The notes beneath the pieces are model-generated. The model saw nothing but the letters and a program-made list of their open reading frames with translations. It searched no databases and was not told where the DNA came from. Of a stretch of DNA of 64,000 nucleotides, positions 37,203-49,072 are shown piece after piece. Source of the DNA: Papaver somniferum (lineage: Eukaryota > Streptophyta > Magnoliopsida > Ranunculales > Papaveraceae). The stretch covers positions 93,467,385 to 93,531,384 of the forward strand of contig NC_039359.1 in the NCBI RefSeq assembly GCF_003573695.1. Reading direction: 5' to 3'. Position 1 is the stretch's first letter, and every line of letters starts with the position of its first letter. Position numbers and translations under genes: made by a program.

Positions 37203-39146
37203 ATTGAAAATGCGGGGGTCTAACAACCACACCCAATATTTCATTCGGCAATCTGAATAGACAAACTCCAATATACTTTCAAGAGAATCAACTAGACAGT
37301 TAGACTCAATCTAGATAAAATTATATCAAAGAGTTTATATCTCAATTTCTCAATTCAATCTGCAATCAGCAAATAGGAATTTGCGAGCCCGATTGAATAA
37401 GAGAAATAACTTGAACGGTACCAAAAACCAATATTCAAGTGTCAATCAATTTACATCAACAACCAAAGGTTGGATTATCTAATTTATTGAACTTAACGCA
37501 CAAACTGTGATATTTCTATTATATAACAAAATATAATGCGGAAAAGAAATAACACAGATATCAGAATTTTGTTAACGGGGAAAACCGCAAATGCAGAAAA
37601 CCCCCGGGACTAGTCCATCTTTGAACACCACACTGTATTAAGCCACTACAGACACTAGCCTACTACCAATGAACTTCAGACTGGAATGTAGTTGAGCCCT
37701 AATCAATCTCACACTGATCAAGGTACAGTTGTGCTCCTTACGTCTCTGAACCCTAACAGGATTCTGCGCACTTGATTCCATTAGCTGATCTCACACACAA
37801 CCAAGAGTTGCTACGACCCAAATTCGAAGACTTGATAAACAAATCTGTCTCACACAAAAAAGTCTATTGGAATAGATAAATCTGTCTCCTACAAAAATAC
37901 CTATGAGTTTTATTCCGTCTTTTGATAAATCAAGGTGCACGGGAACCAATTGATAAACCAGACTTATATTCCCGAAAAACAACCTAGTATTATCAATCAC
38001 CTCACAATAATCTTAATCGTATGGTAGAGAAACAAGATATTATGGAATCACAAACGATGATACGAAGATGTTTGTGACTACCTTTTATCTTGCCTATCGG
38101 AGAATTAATCTCGATCAAATCTTAGATAAGATAATACTCAATACTATAGAATGGGCCAAGATCTGAACATGCAACTACAGAGAAAATAGTTGGGTCTGGC
38201 TTCACAATCCCAATGAAGTCTTTAAGTCGTTAACCTACAGGGTTTCGTGAAAAACCTAAGGTTAAAAGAGAATCGACTCTAGTCGCAACTAGTATCACAC
38301 ATGAGGTGTGGGGATTAGTTTTCCCAGTTGCTAGAGTTCTCCCTTATATAGTTTTCAAATCAGGGTTTACAATCTTAGTTACCTTGGTAACAAAGCATTC
38401 AATATTTACCGTTAGATGAAAACCTGATTAGATTCAAGCTAATATCTTTGAACCGTTAGATTGAACTTAGCCTGTTATACACAAATGAAAATGTACCTTC
38501 ATTTAGGTTTGAGTAATCGTACCTAAACGTGTCCACTAGGTTGGATCCAACAGTAGTTAACCGAAGTTAGCTATATGAACACTCTTATATCAACCTTATT
38601 CATCTTAACCACAACTAGTTCAAATGACTCAAATGAAACTAGTTAAAGAGTAGTTCAATTGCTATATTCCCATAGAAGTATACAAGAACACAATTGAAGC
38701 AAAATAGGTTTGATTCACTCGAATCAATTCATGACATTATAGCCACGGTTTGCAAAGAATGCATTCCTTATTATATAAATATATTAGTTCATGAGCAAAC
38801 CGATTTTAGAACTTTAACCATTCAAGTATGCAAACAAGTACGCATCTTAAAGTAGTCGGTCTGAGTTTGGGTTCGCCAGTATGCAAACGGGTACGCATAC
38901 TTCCAAACACAACATAAATTTCCGGACCCAAACCCTTCTCCTGTATGCGTATCGGTATGTGTACTTAGGTACTCAGAATTTCACAACTAACAGGTACGCA
39001 TACGGGTATGCATACTGTAGCTCCGGTCATGGATCACATACATGCAAGAATGCATACTATGTTCATAATCCAATGATGTTTAATTATTCTAAACTCTATT
39101 TCAATCATTGAAACTTTCTTAGAGGATGACAATAGCCGTTTTCACA

Positions 39147-41774
39147 TGATGCGTGTCGTAAGTGCAACAAATTAATTAAGAAATTTCCCACTAATTAACT
39201 AGTAAGATAGCGGTAGTAAGAGATCGTTCCCACAGAAAGCTGCATAATTGATAGGTTATTTAGTTCAGCAAAATAATAAAAGATAAAGGGGGGGGGGGGG
39301 GGGNNNNNNNNNNNNNNNNNNNNNNNNNNNNNNNNNNNNNNNNNNNNNNNNNNNNNNNNNNNNNNNNNNNNNNNNNNNNNGTTTGATTAAAGTAAAATAA
39401 AAAGATAATAAGAAAACAAAGATGATTAAGGAACCATTCGCCGTCACTGAACAGAAACTTGATTAAAATACTTGTTTATTCCTTGTTAAATTTCTATTAT
39501 CACCAACCGTAGAATAACAATAAGCTCTGTTATCCCCGGAATTCCTGTTGTCTCTGGATACGGAAGCGCTCGACTACCAGATTCTATCCATATGAGCCAC
39601 CATGAATAAGCTCTCAAGGTGTAACCCATCGAATGCATTACGTTTTGTGAATTAGGTTGATCCTAGCATCAGACGCATAAGCTCGGTCTGCTTACTATTG
39701 TCATCTCTACACACAATTGCTTAACAGAATCCCTCTGTCAGCTTTTGCGATGTACTACTTGTGTATGGAATTGAGTGACTATTACACGTATCACCAATCC
39801 CAATACTAGTAGAAAAATTATCATTAGGTTAATTCAAATGGCCAATTGAATAACCCAGTAATAATCTTAGACAATAAAAATAATAGAGATGATCGACAAG
39901 AAAAATCAACTTAAAATAAACTTGTAAAAAGAATCAAAGTTCCATTAATCAGGACTTTGAAATCATCCCAAATCAATAAAAATTCAGCTACACATGGATT
40001 TACTAACACCCATGAAAAAACTCATGAAAAATATCTGAAATAAGAAGAAGAAAATAACTTGGTTTCCCCTAAAGGGATAAACCCTAGATATGAAATAAAA
40101 CCTTTCCTCTCTATTCTTTTGTGTATTTTTCTCTCCCAAAAAGTTGTATTTGAACTCGGCTTCTCAAGCCTTTATATAGGCATCAGTAGCCGTGTACGAT
40201 CCCTAAAATTCGTAGTTAATAAACATTGGAAGTCGGCTAAGAAGAATCCCTTGTAGGAGAAACTAAGTGATGTTGATCCGGTATGACACGGAGTAGCTTA
40301 ATACAGAAAACCCGGCTTGTAATTGGCTAGTGTGATCAGCGGACCCCATGTAACACATTATGTCTTCTTTCAGATGGACGAAACATCCAACTCGATGTAC
40401 TCTGCTGTACGAGATTCCTAGTTTTCATCTTTAACGCGTGAGAATAATTCTCCAAGAGATAACTCTCTCTTCTGTTCCCTGTTCAACTTAAACTTCTCCA
40501 TCGACACAGCAAGTCTTGGATATTTTCATACCGCATGTCCTAGTCCAGCTCGAGGCCCAAATCTCTTCATTCTCCTTCTTCAATAAATCTCGAGCCTTCT
40601 TCATTATCTCTCAGTCACAGCAAAGCATCAGTTCCTAATCAAACACCATCAGTACCATGTTCTTCTTCCTACTCGACAGTTAACTCAGCACCTTTGCAGA
40701 CTCAAACCATCTCCTTCATCTCTGTAATCTCATCTCGAGCTCCATCAACACCATCACCGAACAATGGCATCACCATGCTCGAGTTCTTCATTCTGCAACA
40801 GTGCCCATATCTTACCCATTGGCAGCTCTAGTTTCAACTGGTTCTCTGCGAGTTATCTTCCATCAAGAGATGCGACATCACCATCATTCATTATGATCAA
40901 CTCATCTTCGGCTTCACACAATAATGGCAGCAACCTCCATTGTTAACCAAACCACAGCAACACCTCCTTCGCTCGGACCCTTTTAAACAGCATCAATGTT
41001 CATCGTCACCATCGTGATCAACTTCATTCATTCAATCAGCCAATCACTGATCATCAAACCCGTTGTCACTGCCATCAATGGCAGCAGCCAGCCATTCTTA
41101 ATTTCGCGTTGTTCTCAGTCACGACAAAGACCGAGCATCACTGCCTTTCATCAGCTCGAACTCTTTCTTCTCCATTTCCTGTTATGCTCATTCAGAAAGC
41201 CATGTTCTTCCTCGCCTTGTAATGCAGCAACACGAGAATGGTCGGAGCTGGTCGTGAAACTCGGCCAAGTTCTGTTTTGTTGAGTTTAAATGGTAGAAGA
41301 TAATGGTCCTAAGTAAATAGGCCGGGTGTCTTTAACAACTATTTGAATTATGGCTTCCCCCAGTAAACGACTTGACTGCCTTTAGCAGTTCCTTTGAAAC
41401 ATTCACCCCTTAAACAGAATGACTGCCCCTTAACGTACGGTGGGGTGACAATAGCACTTGACCTTTAAAATTACCATTTTGCCCTTGTAGTCTTCTAAGT
41501 TCTTGTTCTGCCCATAACTTCTTCATACGAACTCAGAATGACTTCGTTCTTTAGCCATTGACTTCATCTTCCTGTCCTCTACAAAATGATGACTAGAAAT
41601 CCTCCTCTTTGGACCTTCTTCACTTGTGACTTCACTTTTGTAGCTAGTTCCGCTTCTTTTGGATGTTTCATCTAATAAAACACAAATAAGAGAAAACAAG
41701 AGTAATATACAACAATTCACAAGAATATATAGCATGGATTCGACACTAAATATGTGCAAAATGTGCACTTAACA
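39147..41774 (-). mobile_element. Element F: solo LTR in the 5' LTR of B
   Basis: Begins TGATGCGTGTCG and ends GCACTTAACA, flanked by TCACA (39142-39146 and 41775-41779). 2628 bp including a 77-base gap. Its first ~100 bases are homologous to the reverse complement of the right end of G. No primer site or second LTR is present, so it is probably a solo LTR on the minus strand. Ser-rich frames at 40764-41283 (for example MASPCSSSSFCNS) are translations of pyrimidine-rich LTR and are not credible genes. Confidence 0.75.
39304..39380. other. Assembly gap (77 N) after a poly-G run
   Basis: N run preceded by 17 G (39287-39303). Any ORF crossing it is meaningless. Confidence 0.95.
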
Positions 41775-42338
41775 TCACACACTATTAGCATCAAAGCAAA
41801 TTTCAAGTTATTGAAATAATCCTAACGAAACATTCCAATTATACACCAAATGATTGTATCACACAAACCATGTAAGATATTACTCAGCGATTTTCACATA
41901 ATCATCTTTTGACTTTCGTCAAGAATATAAGATGAACTTGGTTGAAGAGAAATCTTACCAACACATACTTCGAGAAATATGTAAGCTAGTTAAACTCAGC
42001 TCGAAATCTCAAATGTGTATAATCGAATACTATACAGTAATACGACTTTTGTCTCAATATAGGAGATAGAGTAGAAATAGACTTTCCAAGTGATAAATGA
42101 GTTTTAGTCTCCACATACCTTTTGTGTATGAAGTTCCACATGCTCTCCTTAGTAGTTTTTCGTCTTCAATTGATGAATGCCATGAAGTCTAATGCTCAAC
42201 TACACAATCTATCCTAGTGTGAGACATCACTATAAGTAGACTAGAAATCAAGACTTATAATTTTTATCACTAACATTGACAAACAAGCTTGAGATAGCAA
42301 CGCTTGCGAGTTCGACCGAGCAATGCTCTAACATTAAG

Positions 42339-43245
42339 CTTATGCTTTAATTTCACTGTGCTTCTTGATCGATTATGTATGTGTTCATTCTGTACTAGTT
42401 GAAAATCTATAGCATATTAACAGCTTATGAAAATATTTTCTCAAGTTATCATATCAAAGCGTAGTATTTTTACCTACTTGAAAGTCCAATTATACCACAA
42501 CTTTTAAGCAATACTATATTGATACGTTCCCCCCCTTTGTCCTTACTTATCTCTTTTTCATAATAGGTAAAACCTATAGCTTGCAATTCACTCCCCATTA
42601 TGTATTGCTCCGAAAATTCATATGTTATAGTAGTATATTACTAAAAAATGATTCTCCCCCTTTTTGTCGATAAAAATTGTCAAAGGTGGGAAACAAGGAA
42701 TCTTAATGAACTACACAAAAGAATTATTGAGACTAGAGATAACATACCAACTTTTTATTTAGACAATTTCACCAAGAAAACTTAGTGTCTTCATCAATGA
42801 GAGATAAATGTACAATTCATCTCATACAATTCCACAGCTGCACTCCTCACAAAGATATATCAATTAATCACAAGTTCAAATTAAATTCTCCCCTTTTTGA
42901 TGTCATTATCAAGAAGAACGAAAAAAAAAACGACCTTTCTTTAAAACTAAAGGATTTGTATATTGGATTGTAGCAATCCCGCAAGGAGATATGGGCTAAG
43001 AATTAACCACTAGAAGTTTCTCATGAGATCGTATTTCTAACAAATTTAGAACTATTAGATGGTAATCAAACAATACACAATATGCAATCATGAAGATCAA
43101 GTATCGTGGTCATCTTTTCTAACATACAAACTTGTAAAAACAAGATTTGATTTACTCTTAGGTGAAAATTTTACCTTTTCCACAAGGAATTACACTAAGA
43201 ATAACCACCATATGTATAAAAAGATTTCCTTGACAGAGAAGAAGA

Positions 43246-43290
<45 letters not shown>

Positions 43291-45290
43291 TATTAAGGAC
43301 CATGCACCATAAGTTTACATATGAACCAAGAAGGTTATGAACGTTCAAGCAATAATGGTGTTCAATAACATTTGAGACGTAAACCATGATCCACAAACAC
43401 GATTTAATGAACAAAATTGTCTTAGTAGTGTCTATGAGATTTGTATCAAATTCAAACGTATTTGTGAAAATAGTTTATGAGCATCTGCTTAAATCAGAAC
43501 TTGGTAGGTATAGGGCTACATGCCTATGGACCAGATGGTGAACTCAGGCTTTTAAATTACGCGTACCGGGTATGTGTACCCTTATCCATCCACGAACTCA
43601 GATTCCATGGGTACGCGTACCTCCCATCCACTCACGAACTCAAAACCTTAGTGTACGCGTACTAGGTATGCGTACCTACCCTATCTCTGAACTCAGATTA
43701 CTAGGGTACGCGTACCTACCTTGTGTCCAAAATTTCAGTAAGTTCTGGAAACTCTTTTTAAGGGATTCGAAACATTCCCAGTCGCCATAGATAATAAATA
43801 TCATTATTTGGAAATTTCCAAATGACCAACTTAAAACAAAAATAGTTTAGAACAATAAATTGTTCTTAACCAAGGTTATTAAGGATCTATCACCATCCAT
43901 TACTTGAATTATATTTCGGTAGTTTAACCAAGACAAGCTTGAACTCGAAATTTCTTCTTTACATTAAATACCAAAAGAAAAAAGTCATCGACTTTGTTTG
44001 TTTCTTCTAACATGTATATTTAAGAGCTTAAACACAAATTAAGTTAGGTAAACATGAATCATACTCCAAGGTATATGAATCATTAGCCGCATTGGTTTTT
44101 CTATCATAAGTACTTCACCTTTGATCCATCGTCTTTTAATTAATGGTGAATGATGTACCCATAATCTGTGTCATTATCATACTTTGAGAGCTCTATCATA
44201 ACCTAAGTTTAAATATCAACATTATGATTAAATAGATTATCTAAGAGCATATACTTCTTAGCTTGTTATGTAGTTATTCCCAGGATCATCTTCTCGTCTC
44301 TTGCTTAGGATCCAGATAAGGAGGAAGAACTCTACATAAGAGCATAAAAATGTTGATACCCACATCGAGCCATTACATTTTGGATTGACTATTAGCGATG
44401 TGGTAGCACTAGAGTCAGTAAGAAACTTACTCTTTATCAACTAAAGGTGCGTAGAAGACAATGATGACAACCACAATGGTATTTTATTATCATTAAACCA
44501 TACAAATAAAAGGTTGTGTAACCTCTTAAACATGGAATCATTACATTTTAGACTCACTATTAGCGACGTGGTAGCACCAGGGTCAGTAAGAAACTTACTC
44601 TTTATCAATTAAAGGTGCATATAAGACAATAATGACAACCACACTTATAATTTATTATCATAAAACCATACAATTAAAAGGTTGTGTAACATATTCAACA
44701 CGGACTCATCTCTTTGGAGCATTGGCTCAACAAGATAAAGATAAATATTGTTGCCTTCAGAAAAATTGGGTATTTAACTTCAAGTATATGTTTAAACAAT
44801 TAATCATGATAATACTCGAATTTCCACCAAATGACTTAGTGAAACATAAAATCTCAGAAACAAGAGTGTTACCAATAAATCACGACATCAAGCATATAAC
44901 ATAAAGCTTTCTCAAGTTTATAGACATACCTTATTAGAAGAATCCAATCATGAATCTTACGGCTCTACTAGATATTCAACTTCTTACCTTATATAATATG
45001 TTCTCCCTAGTTCTTGTGCCTCCCTCACCATGTTTCATACTAGGATATTTCTTGGAGAGGATGCACTTTCATCACAATCAAGTTGTGCTGCGGTGAACAT
45101 CATTTAGTTCACCATAGGTATGTCACCTAAGGTCCCTAGGAATTTTACAACTTCCTTGAAACTTTCAACAACTTTTCCATACCTCATTAAGATGTTGACC
45201 CTTGTCGTGCTATTTTCTGGGAGATCCTTTTTATTGACAGTTGTTGCTTTATTAATCTTCTTTGGTACCCATTTTTGAGTGGTTTTAGGA
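42339..45290 (-). repeat. Interior of older element H
   Basis: Continues H after the B insertion. The segment at 42653-42700 (TTCTCCCCCTTTTTGTCGAT..GTCAAAGGTGGGAAA) aligns with 5480-5520 of element A, so this is the same kind of noncoding tail. Contains GTACGCGTAC palindromes at 43560-43712, an AT run at 43249-43286, and a tandem duplication at 44371-44706. No reliable coding frame. Confidence 0.5.
44371..44706. repeat. 168-bp tandem duplication
   Basis: Two copies, 44371-44538 and 44539-44706, both starting CATTACATTTT and containing GTGGTAGCAC, GTCAGTAAGAAACTTACTC and AAAAGGTTGTGTAAC. They differ at scattered bases. Confidence 0.8.
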
Positions 45291-45547
45291 GCAACGAGTT
45301 TTTTTTACTCTCCAACATTGTTTTGAAACTTCCTTAGTGGAATACTGATAAATATAATATTATGCAAATAAGTTTTTCTCCAGTTGGAAATATTATATCT
45401 TGTCATCTTACGAACTGAAGCAGATCTAATTTTATCTTTTTTATGAAATGTGCATCCCTTTGAAAGTAATTTGGTTTTCCACAATAAAAGCAATTTCTAA
45501 TAGAATATGAAAAGTGATGCTTATTGTTACCCGGATGTGTATGTGCT
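45291..45547 (-). pseudogene. Decayed gag zinc-knuckle fragment of element H
   Basis: A minus frame near 45495-45440 reads NCFYCGKPNYFQRDAHF. It resembles the zinc knuckle CX2CX4HX4C, but with the His changed to Tyr and the last Cys lost. Surrounding frames are short and basic. The order gag then LTR fits H being on the minus strand like A and B. Confidence 0.5.
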
Positions 45548-45760
45548 TGCTTTGTGATATTTCAATTATAAAGATAAAAAAATAAGATACGAAAAAGAAA
45601 TAACACCGACACCACATATTATTGTTAATGAGGAAAACTACAATCTTGTAGAAAAACCCTGGGACATAGTCTAGATTGAACACACACTGATTTAAGTTTT
45701 TACACCAATTTACCTACTATCAAATTTCGGACTAGATGTAATACATTGTTTCAATCGTAT
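45548..45760 (-). repeat. 5' LTR fragment of element H
   Basis: TGTGATATTTCAATTAT at 45556, GAAATAACACCGACACCA and AAAAACCCTGGGACATAGTC match the A LTR at 9248-9370, with more mutations. Truncated on both sides. Confidence 0.65.
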
Positions 45761-46108
45761 TCGTACAAAAATAAATCATGACCCACTACATCATTTTGGA
45801 ATGACCATATGATACCCATCACTTATTTAACATATATTTTTTTTAAGAAAAGACTAGAGAAACTAAATATATCTAATATGTCTCTTTTGATATGTCTTCA
45901 ACTTGATGGCATAAAGTTACAACACCGTATTGCGGTGGTAAATTGCACATACACCAGCTCTAACTAAAATAACTCGATTTAGTTTGACATGACCACACGA
46001 TGTATTACTTTTTTAACTCATAAGACATTGAGTTTGATATTGGTAGAGATGGCTTGCAAACTACAAAGATAAGCCATGACCCATTGCATCACTTTAGAAA
46101 CGTGGCTA
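45761..46108. other. Nothing recognised
   Basis: AT-rich DNA with no ORF, no repeat shared with the rest of the window, and no clear terminus. Confidence 0.4.
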
Positions 46109-46956
46109 AATTGGGGCTTATGCCACTTATTTGGGGTCTGCTACTAGATGACAAAAAAAGATCATTAGAAATAACTTTCACACCACCCGTTATCCAACAA
46201 TTACCTAAGTACCTATTTTATCCCTGATTAATTAGCATTAATTAATCGTATTAGGTGTTAATTATATTTTAGATGTGAGATCAACTAATGTTAAAGAGTT
46301 CTTCAAAATATCAAACAACTTAATATTTTTGATTTTTCTTTTCGTAAACAGTACTCCGAATCGGTTTACGTTCATGCACTTATAAACCGATTCTGGGTTG
46401 GTGTTTCCAAAATTAACAGAGGACTTCCATAATCGGTTGACTTTGGCATATGTATAATCCGATTGTCAAAATCGGGGTTTTATGTGACATATATAAACCG
46501 ATTGTTGTCTTTCATAAGAATTTTTTTTTCATTCATTTCATTATTGTAGGATGCATTTAGCACATGCATCAAGCCTTTAGACCCCTAGGAGACCCTAGTG
46601 GACGAGTTGTAGTCTCGTGAGGGTTTACACAACACAAAAACTTCTAAAACCATCACTCTTCATCGGAGGAATCCGAGTCCGATTCACCCACCATCATCAT
46701 CTCCGGGGCATACTCCGGAATTTTGGAAACCATGAAGTGATAGCTTGCATCGAATGCGAATGCTTTCCCATTTTTCTCCAAGTAGCGCGCTTACACGACT
46801 TCATGCTACAAAAACACAACACAAACTTACTTAGTTAGTAGTGTTTCATTGGGAGATAAAAAAACATGGATTACGTAAAATAAACCACAAAAACACTTAC
46901 AAATTGTTCACTGGACAAGCTAAAGTGGCTAGCGTTCAAAATCCGATGTTGGATAT

Positions 46957-47175
46957 CTAAATAAACAAGTATCGCACTTTCGATGACTTGGTGCCTATCA
47001 TGGACTTGTTGAACACTACTTCCATTGGATTCCCAAAATCTTGCCTATATTTGTTATGCACCTTTTTCCAAAAGGTTTCGGCATCTACGCTTACGGAGGA
47101 CTGATTTTTAATTCGAGTTTCGGCGTACCATGATTTGGTGATGGATAGATATTCATTTGAATCAAATGATGCCAT
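46957..47175 (-). pseudogene. Myb/SANT-like ORF fragment (Harbinger ORF1 type)
   Basis: Met at 47175 begins MASFDSNEYLSITKSWYAET; further on comes ETFWKKVHNKY and a GNPMEVVFNKS segment. The W...W spacing and the FWKKV motif match the N-terminal Myb/SANT-like domain of the DNA-binding partner protein of plant PIF/Harbinger transposons and of related NAM-like plant proteins. The ORF is only about 73 codons, and the C-terminal part (RKRF..I, KF..) is missing or out of frame. It is probably a truncated transposon gene. Confidence 0.55.
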
Positions 47176-47815
47176 TTCTTGTATATGGAGGTATGAAATA
47201 AGTAGTTGTGGAGTATATGGAGTGTAAGGGAATAGAATTAGCAATTTTGGGCCAAAAAGGGTCCAAGGATAAGGTCTCTATATATAGAGAAATTCCCTAA
47301 GGAGTTTTTTATTTTTTGAAAAAAGTGAAATAATTTGAAATAATTGGTCTTCTCGAAGGTCTGTAAAATTCAATTGTATTTGTATGCCACCAGGAATCGG
47401 TCTTTCTTGTGACCAACATAAACCGATTAAAAACATGTAAAAGATTTGAATTTTCACTGACACTAATCGGTTTATATAGATGCATATGTGATCCGATTGT
47501 AGCTTGAAAAACATACAGGAAAAACAACATTTCTAAGGCAGGAAGAATCGGATTATACTTACCCCACACATAAACCGATTCCTTTATGGAACCTAGATAA
47601 TCGGTTTATGTTGACATATCGAGTAGCCCGATTGTTGGCATGTGTTCAGGCAACAGAATTATTGAGGATGCATAAACTTGTTTCATACACATAATTATAA
47701 TTAAAACTTTAAGCGCATTAAGTTCAACACCATGATCATCCAAAATACAAAACTTAACCATCTTAAAAGAGTGTTAACAACTTAAAACAACCACAAGTCT
47801 TATACACTTAAACTT

Positions 47816-48193
47816 TTAATATCTAAAACTTAAAATTAAAAACTTAAAGAGCAGGATCAGCACCGGCAGCAGCAGCACCACCGGGAGCATTTGCAACAGC
47901 AGCAGCACCACCATCAGCAGGAGCACCAGAGCATCACCAACATCAGCAATAGCACCACCATCAAGAGCAGTAGCTTCTGCTTCAGCCATGACTTGATATT
48001 GAGCCATTTCTTCCCACATACCTTCCATAAATCCATTTCGATCCCTCTCAGCTGAAATCATGTCTTTCCTTCTCCTAGTGAACCTCATGACCTCATAAAT
48101 CTCTTCTAGTGCAAGCTTTTCCATCAATGTGAGGGCTTGTTCAAGACGGGTCTCACGCCCAAAAGCAAACTTATAGAGGCTTCTTTCTGGCAC
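47816..48193 (-). CDS. Unrecognised ORF in the TIR element
   Basis: 125 codons starting MPERSLYKFAFGRETRLEQA, helical and charged to about residue 75 (EEIYEVMRFTRRRKDMISAE), then a hydrophobic run from a GCA/GAG-rich repeat that looks frameshifted. An upstream frame from 48251 (MDFGHLVFYTRELTLEDIL) reads into the same region but stops at the overlap, so a longer ancestral protein is likely. No family recognised. Confidence 0.35.
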   Translation of the reverse strand: MPERSLYKFAFGRETRLEQALTLMEKLALEEIYEVMRFTRRRKDMISAERDRNGFMEGMWEEMAQYQVMAEAEATALDGGAIADVGDALVLLLMVVLLLLQMLPVVLLLPVLILLFKFLILSFRY

Positions 48194-49072
48194 TGGTTGG
48201 TTCCCTAAGAATATCCTCCAAGGTGAGCTCTCGAGTGTAAAACACTAGGTGTCCGAAGTCCATATCTACATAACAAAAAAAAACAAAAATCAAGTTAACC
48301 AATAGGTACATAACTAAACATATGTAATCCCATTCTCAACAACAAAACACACAGGAATGTCAAACATAAACAACCGATTTTATGTGATACATATATAAAA
48401 ATCGATTATAGAAAGGAATCTGAAGAGACAATCTTAATCGGTAAATTAACAAGCACATAAAACCCGATTATGGGATCGCATAGTTAAAAAAAAAAAAGTT
48501 TGTACCCATAATCGGATTATTCTAAAGCACTTATAAACCGATTCTGGTGATGTATTTTCATATTTCGTTTCTAAACCTAGAATCGGTTGATGATAATCAT
48601 CATATCAACCGATTACTCTGCATGCTCTTCATGGCTGAAGAACAAAACCCATTATCGGTTTATTCGATATGTCAACATAAACCGATTCTGGGTGTAATCA
48701 GAGGTTTTGATTTTCGAAAATCGAAGATTTAAATATGTTAATCAATGAAGAAATGCGAACCATAGAATGGGTTAAAGAAGATTTACTTTTTTCTTGGTTG
48801 GAACGAAGATCGTTGGAGAAGAGGATCAAAAAAATGATAAGGGTTTTGAGAATTTGGAAAGATTATGATGTAAATAGAAAGTTTTTTAGGTCTAGGTTTT
48901 TTATGTTTTTGGATTTACTGAAAATGGAAAGATTAGTGTTTATATGAGATTGTTTTAGAAATTAATGTAGGGGTAAATTAGTATTTTTGAAAAGTTTGGT
49001 AGCCCATTGCAATTTGGAGGAGTGGAAAGGGAAATTTGATAGGCCCAAAATAAGTGACATATGCCCCAATTT

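Larger units (their letters stand above)
16663..42333 (-). mobile_element. Element B: gag-only copia-type element hosting C, D and F
   Basis: Flanked by TTAAG at 16658-16662 and 42334-42338, with TG/CA termini. With the nested elements removed, the LTRs are about 2508 bp (16663-18300 plus 26407-27276) and 2496 bp (37205-39146 plus 41780-42333). About 3.5 kb of its own interior remains (27277-29817 and 36259-37204): primer site, gag with zinc knuckle, then a tail without pol, as in element A. It inserted into the older relative H. C sits in its 3' LTR, D in its interior and F in its 5' LTR. Confidence 0.85.
37205..42333 (-). repeat. 5' LTR of element B, split by element F
   Basis: 37205-39146 and 41780-42333 together make a 2496-bp LTR that matches the 3' LTR of B and, less closely, the LTRs of A. 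It ends ATGCTCTAACA before TSD TTAAG. The palindrome-rich zone lies at 38825-39020. Confidence 0.85.
46358..48687. repeat. Twelve AATCGG...CCGATT inverted-repeat modules
   Basis: Modules of 34-37 bp, each an imperfect inverted repeat with AATCGGTTTAT-like left and ATAAACCGATT-like right arms. Positions: 46358, 46431, 46468; 47394, 47465, 47546, 47600; 48372, 48436, 48510, 48581, 48653. They form three clusters (near the left end, the middle, and near the right end) that surround the two ORFs. Inner bases vary but often include CATAT or TGACAT. They may be subterminal protein-binding sites or short hairpins. Confidence 0.8.
46109..49072. mobile_element. TIR DNA transposon, Harbinger-like
   Basis: Left TAAATTGGGGCTTATGCCAC followed by TTATTTGGGG, and right end whose reverse complement is TAAATTGGGGCATATGTCAC followed by TTATTTTGGG, form imperfect ~30-bp terminal inverted repeats. 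The TAA/TTA at the ends suits the 3-bp target of PIF/Harbinger elements. Inside are a Myb/SANT-like ORF on the minus strand, another minus ORF, three clusters of AATCGG modules, and a fragment of the C/D 3' module. No transposase is present, so it would be non-autonomous. Confidence 0.6.

Noticed and set aside
40764..41283. Ser-rich ORFs in element F
   Set aside because: They lie in pyrimidine-rich LTR sequence and have no family features; the same kind of frames appears in the C LTRs at 19722-20193 and 25489-25886.
43059..43414. ORFs on both strands with IYIYIY runs
   Set aside because: Produced by the (AT)n run at 43249-43286.
46358..48687. CRISPR-like spacing of the AATCGG modules
   Set aside because: The repeats are imperfect, spacers vary from about 20 to hundreds of bases, and the genome is a plant; subterminal repeats of a transposon fit better.
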